A DNA stretch of 64,000 nucleotides from assembly GCA_949316235.1 (NCBI GenBank), contig OX438751.1, forward strand, positions 22,382,801 through 22,446,800, in the 5' to 3' direction. This stretch comes from Oegoconia quadripuncta (lineage: Eukaryota > Arthropoda > Insecta > Lepidoptera > Autostichidae). The notes beneath the pieces were generated by a model that was not told where the DNA came from, did not search any database, and saw nothing but the letters and a program-made list of their open reading frames with translations. How positions within the stretch are numbered: the stretch's first letter is position 1; each line of letters opens with the position of its first letter. Positions 21,961 to 32,999 of this stretch are shown here, one piece after another. A program made the position numbers and the translations under genes.

Positions 21961-22570
21961 GTCAAAAGGCAAAAAAATGCAGGTTTCGAAAACAAAAAAA
22001 AACGTTTTAATTTATTTAAAAAACAACGAATGTACTCATAAATTTTACTCGACAATATCTTCGTTTAATATCTGCTGTAATTCGATCCATGCATGCCGAT
22101 AAGCGCAGGAATAACCGAATCAGCTGAACTGCGAAAATCCATTCACTTCACTGAATAACATCGGACGCGAGGCCCCTTTCAGCGAGTGGGAGAGGCCACT
22201 TTTTGCCATTTTCAATTCCTCGGACGATCAATTAGACAGGGTTTAATGGATTCGGATGTCATCGGGTCGGTGATCGATCACCCGGAATAAGTACATTAAG
22301 CAGTAGTTAGAGGATGTAGACGCCATTTGCGCGGTCGCAGCTGATCGATGGGGCGCGGGAAAACGCCATGCCCGACTACGCTTTTTTGCGCCGACAAATG
22401 GCGGGAATATACAACCAAAATTAGATGGCCAGTTTCATCAATCACTTGCACCTAATAAAGAGACGGATAGAGCAATGTGTTACTTTCTTTTTTTTTTAAT
22501 TGCAAAAAGAGTAGTGCCATAAGATTGATGCTTAGGTCTGTCTGTTTGTATGACTGAAATCTGGTATTTG
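21961..22570. other. likely single-copy host DNA
   Basis: GC-richer, repeat-free. It contains an inverted pair CGCCATTTG (22321-22329) and CAAATGGCG (22395-22403), both with the GCCAT core. No frame supports a gene. Confidence 0.4.
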
Positions 22571-22870
22571 CGAGATTTTCTTTATGAACAACGGGTTAAC
22601 GCTTTACTTCCATCACACCTGATATTGAGTGGAGATGAGGCCGAAGGTGGAGGCGTTCACTAAGATCCTTCAAATATTAGGGGGATAGCCGAAACACAAC
22701 AACACTATCAACAGTTTCGATAAGACGGCGGTAGTTGACCGACTTTTATAAAATGCCTTATGACTAACCAAACCGAGTACTAAATAGCGGAACTAGGAAT
22801 CAAATACGCGACCGCCGTTTTTGAAATATTCACATGTAGCCACGGCGGTTCCAATTACGGTTCAGTTTAA
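22571..22870 (-). mobile_element. SINE-C, near full length, diverged
   Basis: On + it starts with the complement of the tail (TTTCTTTATGAACAACGGG), then the CATCACACCTGATATTGAG body, and ends with the complement of a tRNA-like head: GTAGCCACGGCGGTTCC. The intact + copy at 50366-50680 gives the order head, body, tail. Confidence 0.65.
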
Positions 22871-24491
22871 AAGGGTTTATTTCGACCTGTGGCGGCTTCT
22901 TTGGATAAATTAAGATTTGTTTTAAATATAGAATTAATCAAAAAAAGTTGCACTGCTGGACTCGATTTAATTATAAGTAATACCTAAATAGTTTTAATTA
23001 CGGTTATTTTCGAGATTTTGAAATGAAGTATTGATAAAAACTGCCACCTTTTTTATAATTATGGATTCTGGAAAATAACCCCCATAATTATGTTTTATTT
23101 ATAATTAGCTTATACGCTTTTCGAGTGCAGGTCAGAGCGATTTTTTTTTGTTTTATTCTGTATTTAAAATGAAATCTTATTTTATCCAACGAGGGCGCCT
23201 CTGGACGCTATAAACCCTCTTAAGTTGGGTCCCTTTGGTTCTTAGCTATTTTTGATTGAAATCGGTTAAATCGTATCAAGAATTTAGCTTTTAACACAAT
23301 TTGTTTGTATATCTCATATATCATAATAACCATAGTATCTTTGGGATTTTTTTAAAAATTTATATTTTGGGTTCATGCATAAGTTAACAGCATTTTTATT
23401 TAGTAAACTGTAGCCTTTTTCACAACAAAATGGCACACAACAACGATACAGCCAAAATGGTAAATATTTTATCAGTGTTACGTGGAAAATAGAAATAAAA
23501 TTTAACGAAGCGAATAACAGTAAAATAGGTTAAAACTATAATGAAATGAAACGGACAAGGTTCGTTTTCGTGCATCAACCGCTCACTGCGGATAAGTGAT
23601 GCAGTCACGGAAATGTCTGTGATTAAAAACCTTAAAAAAGAAAATAAATATAAGGCGTCGCGTGTTCGTGCTTTGTGGTAAATAAATTGCACATTACTCT
23701 ATTCTGTTGATGGCTTATTTATTTATGAGGAGAAAAACTATTTTCTTTGCCTTAAAATATCATTGTGTCCAGATTTCTAAGCAACAAAGAACGGCAACTT
23801 GATAGATTAATGATTCCGTTTCATTTCACGTTCATTCATTTTTTTTCCTTTGTAGAAAACACAGTGTGAAATATTAAGTTTGGTCGCTAGTGATTAATCC
23901 GTTCCTTTATTTTGTTATCGATTTAGTAAATAATTGAAGAATAGTCCTAGTCCTGTTTCCGCCAACATATGCGGGCGCGTAAATAACTCAATGTACGCGT
24001 TAATTACGTCGAGTGATCTTGAATGAGCGCGCCTCGAACGGAACGTAATCAGACGAAATTATTTGAATTCGGAACGCTTTTGTTAAGGTAATGTGTGAAT
24101 GGGAAACGAAATAAGGCATCGGAGTTTTGTTAAATTATTCGGGGAACTTGGTGAAGTCTGCGGAAGTACTTAGAATATATTTGAAGAAATGAATGAGTAA
24201 GTAGCTCTTAGTACTTATATGCTTAGAGTCTTAGATCAAATAGTTGGGCACAAAAAGTGTATTTTGAAACCCCGATATATAAGTTGTAGGCCTATGTCCG
24301 TCTGTATATCTGTGTCTGACTGTGGCATTGCAATGGCAATGCTGCAAATATTTATTTATCTGGATGATAGGTATAACCACCGTCTCTAGGCGATTTGACA
24401 AATTGTCAATGGAAAGTAAACTTACAATGACAGGTCAATTAAAATCATCAACAACAATATTGTTTAAAGCTATAACTATGTTACCCATATT
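22871..24491. other. no recognised gene
   Basis: AT-rich. Bases 23255-23300 carry GAAATCGGTTAAATCGTATC and AATTTAGCTTTTAACAC, a repeat D fragment. The remainder looks unique. Confidence 0.4.
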
Positions 24492-24679
24492 TCCACAATA
24501 ATTAAATGCGACAGTTTGTCTGTCTATCAGGCTTTAACGACTAAACTGCTGAGCCGATTATATTGAAGTTTGGAAGAGGTGTAGCCTGGATACGGAGAAG
24601 AGCATAGACTACTACATTATCGTGTAAAAATCCTCGATAAAGTATTTCTACGCGAGTAAAGCCGCGGGCGGAAAGCTGG
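24492..24679 (+). mobile_element. Helitron-like non-autonomous element
   Basis: Begins TCCACAATAATTAAATGCGA, a diverged form of the family start, and ends GCCGCGGGCGGAAAG followed by CTGG (24676-24679), which fits the Helitron CTRR terminus and is followed by T. Confidence 0.6.
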
Positions 24680-25529
24680 TTTGAAATACAAACAGTAATG
24701 ATAATGCCTACTTACTAGATAGGTTCTATAAGGTAAGGTATTTGTAGAAATCACTTACTCGTAAGTCCAAAAATTATCTTTGCCCCTGACTTTTGTCGTT
24801 AGATTTTATTGTCGATGTTTCCCACTGTCGCAGTTTTCTGGAGATACCAACCTATTCATATTGTAGAGGTAAAGGCGATACTTGAACTAAAAGTGGGATT
24901 ATCAAGGCCCTGTTTATGTTAATGTCATGTGATCGTATCCTTTGTAGTCTGGAGGTTTAACGTCCAATGAACCAGGATTAAAGTTAACGTAATCCACGTT
25001 TAACTCAAGTCTAATATATACAATATTTTTACTTAAGCTAAAAGGTTTGATGTAATCGTTAGTTATTAGAATGGTGAACATATTTTAAATTATTTGACTA
25101 GAGGCGCCTTAATATTTATCTACAATTCTGTAATGAACGTAACATAGCAGCGCTTCTTTGCAAAATAAATTAGGAGAGAATTAATACTGTATGCAATATG
25201 GCTATTTGTGGACTGTACTAAAATATTTTTACAGATATACTGTAATAAGGTTTATACCGGGAAAATTAGGTTGAGATACATAGGTACATCGTGAGAAAAC
25301 CTGCATGGCTGAGAAATAAAAATTCAAAGGTATGCGAAGTCCCCAACCTGAGAAACTTATTAAGAAAGCATAATTATAAAATGTCAGATGATTTAGATGA
25401 TAAACATTCATGGGCATAAACAGCCTCTGCATAACCAGGCTATTTCACAATTAATAATGAAATAATATAATATAAAATAATAATTAATAATTTTGTAATA
25501 TAACAACCTTTTTTTTAAAAAAAAAGAGC
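24680..25529. other. no recognised gene
   Basis: Bases about 25287-25350 contain ATCGTGAGAAAACCTGCATG and GAGAAATAAAAATTC, the middle of SINE-D (compare 56269-56504). The rest is unassigned. Confidence 0.45.
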
Positions 25530-25675
25530 AACCTCTCGAGTTTTTTGCTTGTTCTTCTCAGGGGAAAAATGCCTTTTGAACAAGCAGTAGCTTAAAAAAT
25601 GTAAAATCTGACTATTTGTGTACTCTGTGTACCTACAAAATAAAGCATTTTTCATTTTTGATTTTTTTTTGATTT
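25530..25675 (+). mobile_element. LINE 3' end, 5'-truncated
   Basis: GCTTGTTCTTCTCAGGGG, GAACAAGCAGTAGC, an AATAAAGCA signal and a TTTTTGATTTTTTTTTGATT tail match the minus copy at 18490-18640. Immediately after, TTGGGCCAGCGTAGCGG begins the 3' part of a SINE-D-like repeat. Confidence 0.75.
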
Positions 25676-26240
25676 TGCATTGGGCCAGCGTAGCGGATTA
25701 TGGTTGAAACGAAGGAAGGCCTATGTCCCTGCAGTGGGATTTTTAGGGGCTGATGATGACATAGGTAACGCAAGGGTGTAACTACACACCTAAAGATTAA
25801 AAAAATAAGCAATATCATTGCTTCATTTTATTATGAGGGTTTTCCTGGTTCGGAGGGCACGTTAAATTGTTTTTGTTGTTGTTTTCAGTAGAAGGTAGTT
25901 GGTGGGCCACAGAGTCGGCTTGAACACAGTGACTGTCAGGTGGTCACTCGTCTCACAAAAACCACCAATCTGGGCCCGCGTGTATACAAAGTTTTGTTGG
26001 AAAATTTGGTAGAGATGCATAGGTAATTCAAGAGTTTAACTGCACATCTATAGATTAAAAAAAAAATAAGCAATGTCCTTGCTTCGGAGTGTAAGTTAAG
26101 TAGTCGGTCCCGGCTTGGAAGCATTGACTGTCTGACTAGTCTGACACAAATTCACCAATCCGAACTGAGCCTGTGAGGTGGTTACGGCCCATACTTTCCC
26201 CAGTGAAAGAAAGCTGTGCTATAACAGTGAGGATATGTAA
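25676..26240. repeat. composite of dispersed repeats with a tandem duplication
   Basis: Contains a SINE-D 3' part (25680-25745), then two related units. Bases 25755-25830 (CATAGGTAACGCAAGGG ... AATAAGCAATATCATTGCTTC) and 26012-26085 (CATAGGTAATTCAAGAG ... AATAAGCAATGTCCTTGCTTC) are homologous. Each is followed by a CACAGTGACTGTCAGG- or CATTGACTGTCTGAC-like segment and an AATCTGGGCCCG / AATCCGAACTGAGCC end. Confidence 0.6.
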
Positions 26241-27244
26241 ACGTGATAATGATGACTTTCTGTAATGGATATATCGGGTATAAATATAAATATTAGATCT
26301 TCTAGACGTGACTGTAAGAAGTAACTTCAAAACAAAAAACAATTCCGTCCACTTGAAATGAAATTTTAAACTGGCCGTTTTAATCGTATTTATTTTAATT
26401 ATAAACGGAAGGTAGTGGCGGCGCATTTCATCTGTCAGTAATTTATTGTCCGGACAAGTTGTGACACCGGCCCATTGAGCGAACTAATTTATGTGCGCCG
26501 GCATTACGGTGAACTACCCTGAAAATTTATCCCTTTCACTCACTAAAGGATTAATAATTAAATTCACTTACGCCCAAAATTGGCTACATAAAAAAGTTAA
26601 TAACAACCTGTGGCAACACCATTCTGCGTGGTACCTATTCTAAATTTGAATTTGTTTTAGAATCTGACCTTGTGACCTTTCTTTGTTATGTTATCCTGGT
26701 AGATATGTAAAGATGGTAGAATAGGAAATCTTTGGTAGAGACATACTTCTAAATGTAATACATTTAATTAAATTTTGCATAAAATTTTAATATGTGAAAC
26801 TATTTCATATTTTGGATAAAAAAAATTCGAAAAGTAGGCATATTTGGTCCCATATTTTTGAAGATTTATTTTATCATCCATTTCATACAAGGATATTCTT
26901 AGTATTATTTATATTTATTTATATACCTCAAGCCTGAAATTAGTTTGGCCAAAAGGACATATTCGATTCCGGCTATAAAAATGTGGGGTTATATTTTTTC
27001 CTTAATTATTTAAGGAATGAAAAACAGCAGAAGCATTGCACAACTGAATTCGCAACAATCCTACATTTTATATATTTTTTTAGCCACATTGCTTACAATA
27101 TATATGATCTAATTAGGGTGTATCGGCTTTTTGGTATACAAAATATAACATTGTATACAAACATCAACGGCTCGGGAATAATCGTCGTCTGAAAATACAC
27201 AGTAGGTACGAATGAACGCCAATCCGCATTAGGCCCGTATGATG
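26241..27244. other. no recognised gene
   Basis: AT-rich. No supported frame or repeat. Confidence 0.4.
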
Positions 27245-27450
27245 GACTAAGGCCCGAATTAATAAACCGTTCTCAAGATTAAGATAACCTTAACACGTTC
27301 ACGGACACTGAACCATAAGCACAATAGATGTTTTATTGTTATTAAATCTATAGGCGTTCAGTGTCCCGCCGACGAATTAAATTGACGCTTGAGAATCTGT
27401 TACATTGAGACTAAGACGCAATCTCAAGATCGATTTATTAATGTCCTATA
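27245..27450. mobile_element. MITE-like element, about 205 bp
   Basis: Left end GGCCCGAATTAATAAACC..TCTCAAGATTAAG is mirrored by right end TCTCAAGATCGATTTATTAATGTCC. A second, inner inverted pair is GTTCACGGACACTGAACC and GTTCAGTGTCCCGCC. Target duplication and superfamily are not resolved. Confidence 0.5.
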
Positions 27451-27863
27451 CTTACGAGTACGCCCACTTTGTCTAATTCCGTAGTCACTTACCTGTAAAC
27501 AGAGAAAAAAAAAACAATTATGACATTGGCCTTGAAGATCAAAGTTCCTGTCAAAAGTGAAATAACGCGACATAAGAAACGAAACATCAAGTGTCTACAG
27601 GGGGCTCCGAAATTGATCTAACTCAAAGGTAAGTGGCATAATCCGACCGGATTACGAAGGCAAACAGATAAGGGTGTTCATTTCACAGGAGATTAAACTT
27701 TTGATGCTTCCAAGACGGTAGCATTATGTAATAATATTAATTCTTTACTATGGTAAGTGCTTTGAAGAGATTTACTGATACAAGTACTTAGATATATTGT
27801 AATTGTAATAAGAAAATAACAGTGACGATCCGAGCAAAAGCCCGCATGAAAACTAATGCAAAA
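27451..27863. other. no recognised gene
   Basis: Nothing recognised. Confidence 0.4.
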
Positions 27864-28108
27864 GACGACCTGTTTGGTGTAGTGGTTAGCAACTCTGACC
27901 ACTGTACCAAAAGGTTGCGGGTTCGAATCCCGCTAGGGGCATATGTTTGTGTGATGAATACGGACATGTGTACCCGAGTTATGGATGTTTTTATTTATAA
28001 TAAGTATTTATTTACAAAAAAAAATATATTTATGTATTATATCAACCATCTGGTATCCACAACACAAGCATATAGTTGCTTACTGTGGAACTAGATGGTG
28101 CTGTGTGT
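27864..28108 (+). mobile_element. SINE-A, near full length
   Basis: Well preserved head with the outer ACGACCTGTTTGG start, box A-like TGGTGTAGTGG and perfect box B GGTTCGAATCC. The body ends at GATGGTGCTGTGTG; the usual AT tail is missing and another repeat begins directly. Confidence 0.88.
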
Positions 28109-28300
28109 TGTAAAAAACGAGACAAGTGCGAGTTTGCCGGCGCACTGAGGGTTTCGTAAAAAGTTTGTAATGGCAAAAAAATATTTTTTATTTGATATAA
28201 TTTCAAATTAACGATTTTAGAACTTTTACTTGTGCTTCCTTTTTTAATACCATATCTATGGACATTACCTTATAGGTTTTGATTTATTTGCAAATGTCAA
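28109..28300. repeat. dispersed lepidopteran repeat
   Basis: GTAAAAAACGAGACAAGTGC..GAGTTTGCCGGCGCACTGAGG followed by GTTTCGTAAAAAG is a motif I recognise as a common moth/butterfly repeat of unassigned class. No frame. Confidence 0.5.
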
Positions 28301-28415
28301 AATAAGCCGCATAAATAGTCGCTTAAACAAAGTTATTATTCATTCACATTTCTTTTTCTTTGTCGAATCATAAATTATAAAGTTATTTATTTATAAAGTG
28401 CAACCGACGTTTGAC

Positions 28416-28490
28416 GACCGATTGGTGTAGTAGATAGTGACTCTATCAGCGAAACCAACGATTGCGGGTTCGAATCCCGAGGTTAATTGA
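28416..28490 (+). mobile_element. SINE-B head only
   Basis: ACGACCGATTGGTGTAGTAG with GAAACCAACGATTGCGG and a perfect box B GGTTCGAATCC. The element stops just after the head, so it is 3'-truncated. Confidence 0.75.
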
Positions 28491-28985
28491 ATATTAGAAA
28501 ACTTTCAAAAAAACTATGATGTCCAAATACACTAAAAGACCCGTGTTCGAAACGACTTAACCGATTTTCATCAAAAAGGGCTAACAACCCGTCCCCTGGT
28601 TTAATAAATAAATATCTTTGCACATACACACAGCGCCATCCAGGTCCACAGTAAGCATCTAGGCTTGTGTTATGGATACCAGATGGTTGATAAACTACAC
28701 AAATACATTTTTTTTGTAAATAAATACACGTATAAATGAAAAACATTTATAACTTGGAACACATGTCTGTATTCATCATACAAACATATGCCCCTAGCGG
28801 GATTCGAACACGCGACCATTTGATATAGTATCACAGTTTTTAACCACTACACCAAACAGGTCGTCAAGTGGTTTAGTCTTTGATAACACTCAAATCGGAC
28901 TACATTACTGAGACATTCGGACAAAGATGGGACATAGTCACATACACACAAACCACTCGTCTTCTTTCGAGAGGTTAAAATAATA
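28491..28985. repeat. repeat D, split by a SINE-A
   Basis: The left part, 28500-28603, has ACTTTCAAAAAAACTATGAT and GACTTAACCGATTTTCATC. The right part, 28869-28985, has GACATTCGGACAAAGATGGG, CACACACAAACCACTCGTC and an AGGTTAAAA end. Together they match the uninterrupted copy at 51160-51380. A SINE-A lies between with 7-bp duplications. Confidence 0.7.
28604..28868 (-). mobile_element. SINE-A inserted in repeat D, with target duplication
   Basis: Full-length minus copy. TGGTTTA at 28597-28603 and again at 28869-28875 flank it exactly, a 7-bp target-site duplication. The tail (AATAAATAAATATC on +) lies at the left. Its box B complement GGATTCGAACACG has one substitution, so transcription may be impaired now. 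Confidence 0.9.
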
Positions 28986-29004
28986 GTCAGCCACGGATGT
29001 TATA

Positions 29005-29383
29005 TTAGGTCCTTACCTATGAAATTGGCGTTTTGTATGAAGAATTTCATTAAGACTGTTTTCTCCATACAAACATTTTTGATTTTTTTTGGGGAACGGC
29101 AAATCCAAATTTAGCTAAACTTTGTGTGTATTATCGGATAACATTAAGTTAAGTATAGGCAGTGTTAGTTTTTAAAAGTAACCTCTTTATAAAAGTTTCA
29201 GCGAATCTAAGAAATGATTATGGGAACCACATGACAGGAGCTCTGTTCAATTTTTTTTTTTTTTATGTGATTTAGCCCATTTTCCAAATAAAAAAAACAA
29301 ATTTGGATATAGCATTGAAAATAGCAGGAATTGGTACATATGATTAACGAAGAAAAAAAACTCCAATTTCATAGGTAAATCAA
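29005..29383. mobile_element. mariner-like MITE, copy 2
   Basis: Begins TTAGGTCCTTACCTATG after TA (29003-29004) and ends CATAGGTAAATCAA before TA (29384-29385). Runs opposite to copy 1 and shares the GGGGAACGGCAAATCC, TTATCGGATAACATT and GGAGCTCTGTTCAA segments. No transposase. Confidence 0.8.
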
Positions 29384-29734
29384 TATTAGTTTATTTCTAA
29401 ATAATGGAGTCGACCTTTTCTGTTATCAGTTTAACTCGCCTAATGAAGGACTATACCCCCTCCACATCTCAGTTCTAATGTCGCCCATAGCACTTATAAA
29501 GATAAATGTCCCCCCAAGCGTCGCTTGGACAGGAAAGGGGTGAAGTAGGCTGTTTAGTTCGGTCGTAGCTCATTGTGGTGGACCGTTGTTCAAATTAGCA
29601 TGATTATTTTTATAATTATGGCATTTTTTATAATTAAAAATATATCTGAGTTGTTAAGTTTTATGGTGTTTATTACAGTTTCGCCATTACCGTCTGTCTG
29701 TCCTAAGCTTACCCCAGAGGCTCTTAGTATAGAT
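29384..29734. other. no recognised gene
   Basis: Nothing recognised apart from short AT-rich runs. Confidence 0.4.
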
Positions 29735-29830
29735 CGCGGGAAGCCGCTGGATACGGGCAGCGCAGGACCGATCGTTGTGGAGATCTTTTGTCCAGCAGTG
29801 GACGTTTTTTGGCTGATATAATAAAATAAT
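29735..29830 (+). mobile_element. LINE 3' remnant
   Basis: CGGGAAGCCGCTGGATACGG, GGACCGATCG..GTGGAGATC, CCAGCAGTGGACG and a GGCTGATATAATAAAATAAT tail form a typical lepidopteran LINE 3' end. Paralogous to 30245-30352, and both copies are only about 100 bp long. Confidence 0.7.
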
Positions 29831-29903
29831 AATAAATAAATAATAAAAATCTTAATTGCAGAAACTTGTCCCATATCAATTTACATTAAAAATTTAAATT
29901 AAA

Positions 29904-29954
29904 AATTTAAATTCAAATTTAAAAATTACATAATTTTAAATTTGAATTTAAATT
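29904..29954. repeat. AT-only hairpin
   Basis: AATTTAAATTCAAATTTAAA and its inverted partner around ACAT form a near-perfect palindrome of A, T and one C/G pair. Low complexity; origin unknown. Confidence 0.7.
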
Positions 29955-30244
29955 GTAATTTTAATTTCATACGATTATTATTATAATTGTGTCATTAGTA
30001 TCTATCATTTAGTCATTTACATATTATATACTATTTATTAAAATTATAATTTAGTATATAAATATTATATACAGCCATAATTATTTTATTTCTGGATGAT
30101 CTTGCTCTCTGCTCGAATGACGCCTTCAGGTTTCGCATCACAGCGAAGAAATCATTCACCCTGTTCTCGGCAAACATACCAGAAGCGATGGACCGCCATG
30201 GCAACCCCAGCATACCCCTGAAGGCATTATTATGATGATGATTT
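29955..30244. other. no recognised gene
   Basis: AT-rich followed by a more complex stretch (30090-30230); no repeat recognised. Confidence 0.35.
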
Positions 30245-30352
30245 GATAAATTTCGCGAGAAGCCGCTGGATGCGGGCAGCGTAGGACCGATCGATGTGGA
30301 GATCTTTGGGGAGGCCTTTGTCTAGACGTCTTTCGGCTGATATGATGATGAT
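30245..30352 (+). mobile_element. LINE 3' remnant
   Basis: GCGAGAAGCCGCTGGATGCG, GGACCGATCGATGTGGAG, GGGGAGGCCTTTGTC and a GGCTGATATGATGATGATG tail. Better preserved than its relative at 29735. Confidence 0.75.
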
Positions 30353-31216
30353 GATAATTATATATTAATCACGCTGACAAAGTAAGGTAAAATATTTCTT
30401 TAGTTGGTAGTATCGTGCACCCTACCTGTTTTTCTACCTACAAATGTCCCATGGCTGTGGGTTGTCTGAAAGAGATTTTAGTGATAAGACCGCCTAATTG
30501 TGTTCTATTGTTACCATCAAAAATTATTGTAAATTATTTTGCGCAATAAAGAGTATTTGTATTGTATTGTATTGTAAAATAAAATCTTGAAAAATATTTT
30601 TTAATAGCCTTCCCCTACACGTAAAGTCGGGATGAATTTTCTTTTATTTTTGTGCCGTGTGGGGTGTCGTTACTAACAGATACTAACGTAGAACGCGCCA
30701 ACGAATGTCAAATGGATGTAAGTCTCAAAACGATAATGTGCTTGTTCAGTAACAGAATTAAAACGCTTTTTATTAAACTATGACTATTCTATGTATTAAA
30801 ATGACTTTACAAAATGTAAAAACTGATCTTTTGCCGAAAATAGATAATTTTTAATTTAGATTTTTTTAAATTTTGATCCGGTTTAACGTTTCCTCAATTC
30901 CAACAACTGTATCACATAGTTACTTAAGATCGGAAGTCATTTCTACCAGCAAGCACTTTCACCAGACAACAATGATATTAACCGTCTTCTGGAGAACATC
31001 AGCTTATTGTAGGGACTGGCTTCTTATCTGGAACAACCAAACCACTACCATGCTATAATACTGCTAAGTGACAGTGGACGTAGAGAAAACAGCCAAATAT
31101 TTCAAAATTCTACAAAATAAGAATTATGTTGGTATATAATTTGTTATAGTGTTATCCCCTGTATAATCTGTAATAGTGTTTTAAAATTGTCACAACGCAA
31201 AAGTCCTATGATACTT
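30353..31216. other. no recognised gene
   Basis: Bases 30536-30580 (GCGCAATAAAGAGTATTTG then TATTGTATTG repeats) are probably another retroelement tail. The rest is unassigned. Confidence 0.45.
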
Positions 31217-31380
31217 TTTTCTTTATGCATGACGGGTTCGTACTTGACCTCAATCACACCTGATGTTAAGTGAAGATGAGGTCGAAGGTGGAAGCGTACT
31301 GACCCGGAAACCCCAACATAGTTGGGGTACTGGCTATCTTATCTCTGACAACCGGAACACAACAATGCTATCAACATTAC
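31217..31380 (-). mobile_element. SINE-C, head missing
   Basis: On + it reads TTTTTTCTTTATGCATGACG (tail complement), then TCAATCACACCTGATGTTAA, GGTGGAAGCGTACTGACCCG, TATCTTATCTCTGACAACCG and ACACAACAATGCTATCAAC. The tRNA-like head is replaced by unrelated DNA. Confidence 0.75.
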
Positions 31381-32352
31381 TATATACTGTGTCGCGGTTC
31401 TGCGAACGCTCAGCTGCTGGAGGTATTATGTAGGTATTGGGCGCCGTAGAGAGGATGAGGTTCAGGGTCGTAGGTTTCCCGCCCCTACCAGGACTGCAGC
31501 CACTGATGAACGGTGAAGAAGAAGGTGAAGGACAGGAAGAAGGGATAGGCACTCGTAAAACTTAATAATGGTATAATAATTTAAAGAAAGAAATAAAAGG
31601 AAAAGAAAAGAATAGTTTAGCTCGCAAGCTGCGTCAAGACTCGACTCGTTTTTGAAAATAATTTAGAATTCAGAATTTTGAATAATGTTCCAAAAAAGAA
31701 AACGCCAAAGAGATTACCGAAAAGAAGACGGAATTTAGAAGAGGTTGTACACCTCGTTACAACTGTATACATATTATATACTGTAGCGGTCTTCCGCTAT
31801 AACCTCAAACTATTCCCTTGTTACAAGTCTTAACTAAACTGAAGGCGTACCCATAGATAAATGGCTCTGCACGGACATTGCTTTAGCCACTCGAAGCCTA
31901 TGCGACCTAAATCTATTGTACAGTATACAGCTAAACATTCACCAGTGTAAGGAGATCTCTACTAATAGGAACACTTCATACAGCTCGGGTTGCTTGCCTC
32001 GTAGCTTGTACTCAGCTAGTTTCGCCAAGTTGGCCCCTAGAAACTATTGTGGTCCCTGATTAATTGCGGTAATCGCTCATCTTTCTTACAGCCATCGCCT
32101 TGGACCGAAGCTTGCGGTCTCTTGAATAATAGCAGAGGGTATTTTTCATTTACAAGTTGGCCATAATGAAATAAGAATCGAAACTGAACAGTTTCAGTTT
32201 CGATTCTTTCAATTTGAGTTCCAATCCAATTTGAGTGGAGATTTTTTATATTAATATACGAGGGGGCAGGTTATTAGCCTTGTTTAATGAAAATCTGTTA
32301 AGCCGTTTTGAAGATAATTAGGTTTAAACATAGTTGATGTATGTGGATGATA
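31381..32352. other. no recognised gene
   Basis: Bases 32275-32350 carry a GAAAATCTGTTAAGCCG..TTTTGAAGATAATTAGG repeat D fragment. The remainder is unassigned. Confidence 0.4.
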
Positions 32353-32357
32353 TCAGG

Positions 32358-32597
32358 GGGTCTACTCTCTAACCAAAATAGCTTCGGAAGGCCGTAACTT
32401 CGGACTTTTCTTTTACAGTTTGCTGTGTCAGTTATAAACCAATCGTCATTATTTTACTTTTGTTGTATATAGCTGCATATCAAAAGTTAGTACGTGACGC
32501 AAGGAACGTCTGAAGTTATGCAAGTAAAGGATTCTTAGCAAAAGAGAAAGTCCGAAGTTACGGCCGTCCGAAACTATTTTCGTTAGAGAGTAGACCC
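32358..32597. mobile_element. 240-bp TIR element F, copy 1
   Basis: Left terminus GGGTCTACTCTCTAACCAAA and right terminus, reverse-complemented, GGGTCTACTCTCTAACGAAA. The inverted repeats continue for about 50 bp through TAGCTTCGG and GGCCGTAACTTCGGACT. TCAGG stands immediately outside both ends (32353-32357 and 32598-32602), a clean 5-bp duplication. The interior has no frame. Superfamily not assigned. Confidence 0.85.
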
Positions 32598-32729
32598 TCA
32601 GGTCTTTCGGGGGTTTTCTCAATTTTCTATGTATCATAGAAGGATTGGTGATAAGTCACCACATTAGGAAAGTTGGAAATATTTAAGTCTCGGAACTCCA
32701 AAAATTACGAGACTGAGGGACGGTAACTT

Positions 32730-32999
32730 ATAACCTGTTTAGTGTAGTAGTTAGCAACTCTGACCACTATACCAAAAGGTTGCGGGATCGAATCCCGCTA
32801 GGGGCATATATTTGTATGATGAATACGGACATGTGTATCCGAGTTATGGATGTTTTCATTTATAATAAGTATTTATTTACAAAAAAAATATGTATTTATG
32901 TAGTATATCAACCATCTGGTATCCACAACACAAGCCTATAGTTGCTTACTGTGGAACTACATGGCGCTATGTGTATGTGATATTTATTATTATTATTGT
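32730..32999 (+). mobile_element. SINE-A, near full length
   Basis: Head with TGTAGTAGTTAGC-like box A-like region (TAGTGTAGTAG) and box B changed to GGATCGAATCC. The body and TATTTATTATTATTATT tail are complete. Confidence 0.87.

Noticed and set aside
29904..29954. AT hairpin as a replication origin or terminator
   Set aside because: Low-complexity palindrome; sequence alone gives no support for either role.
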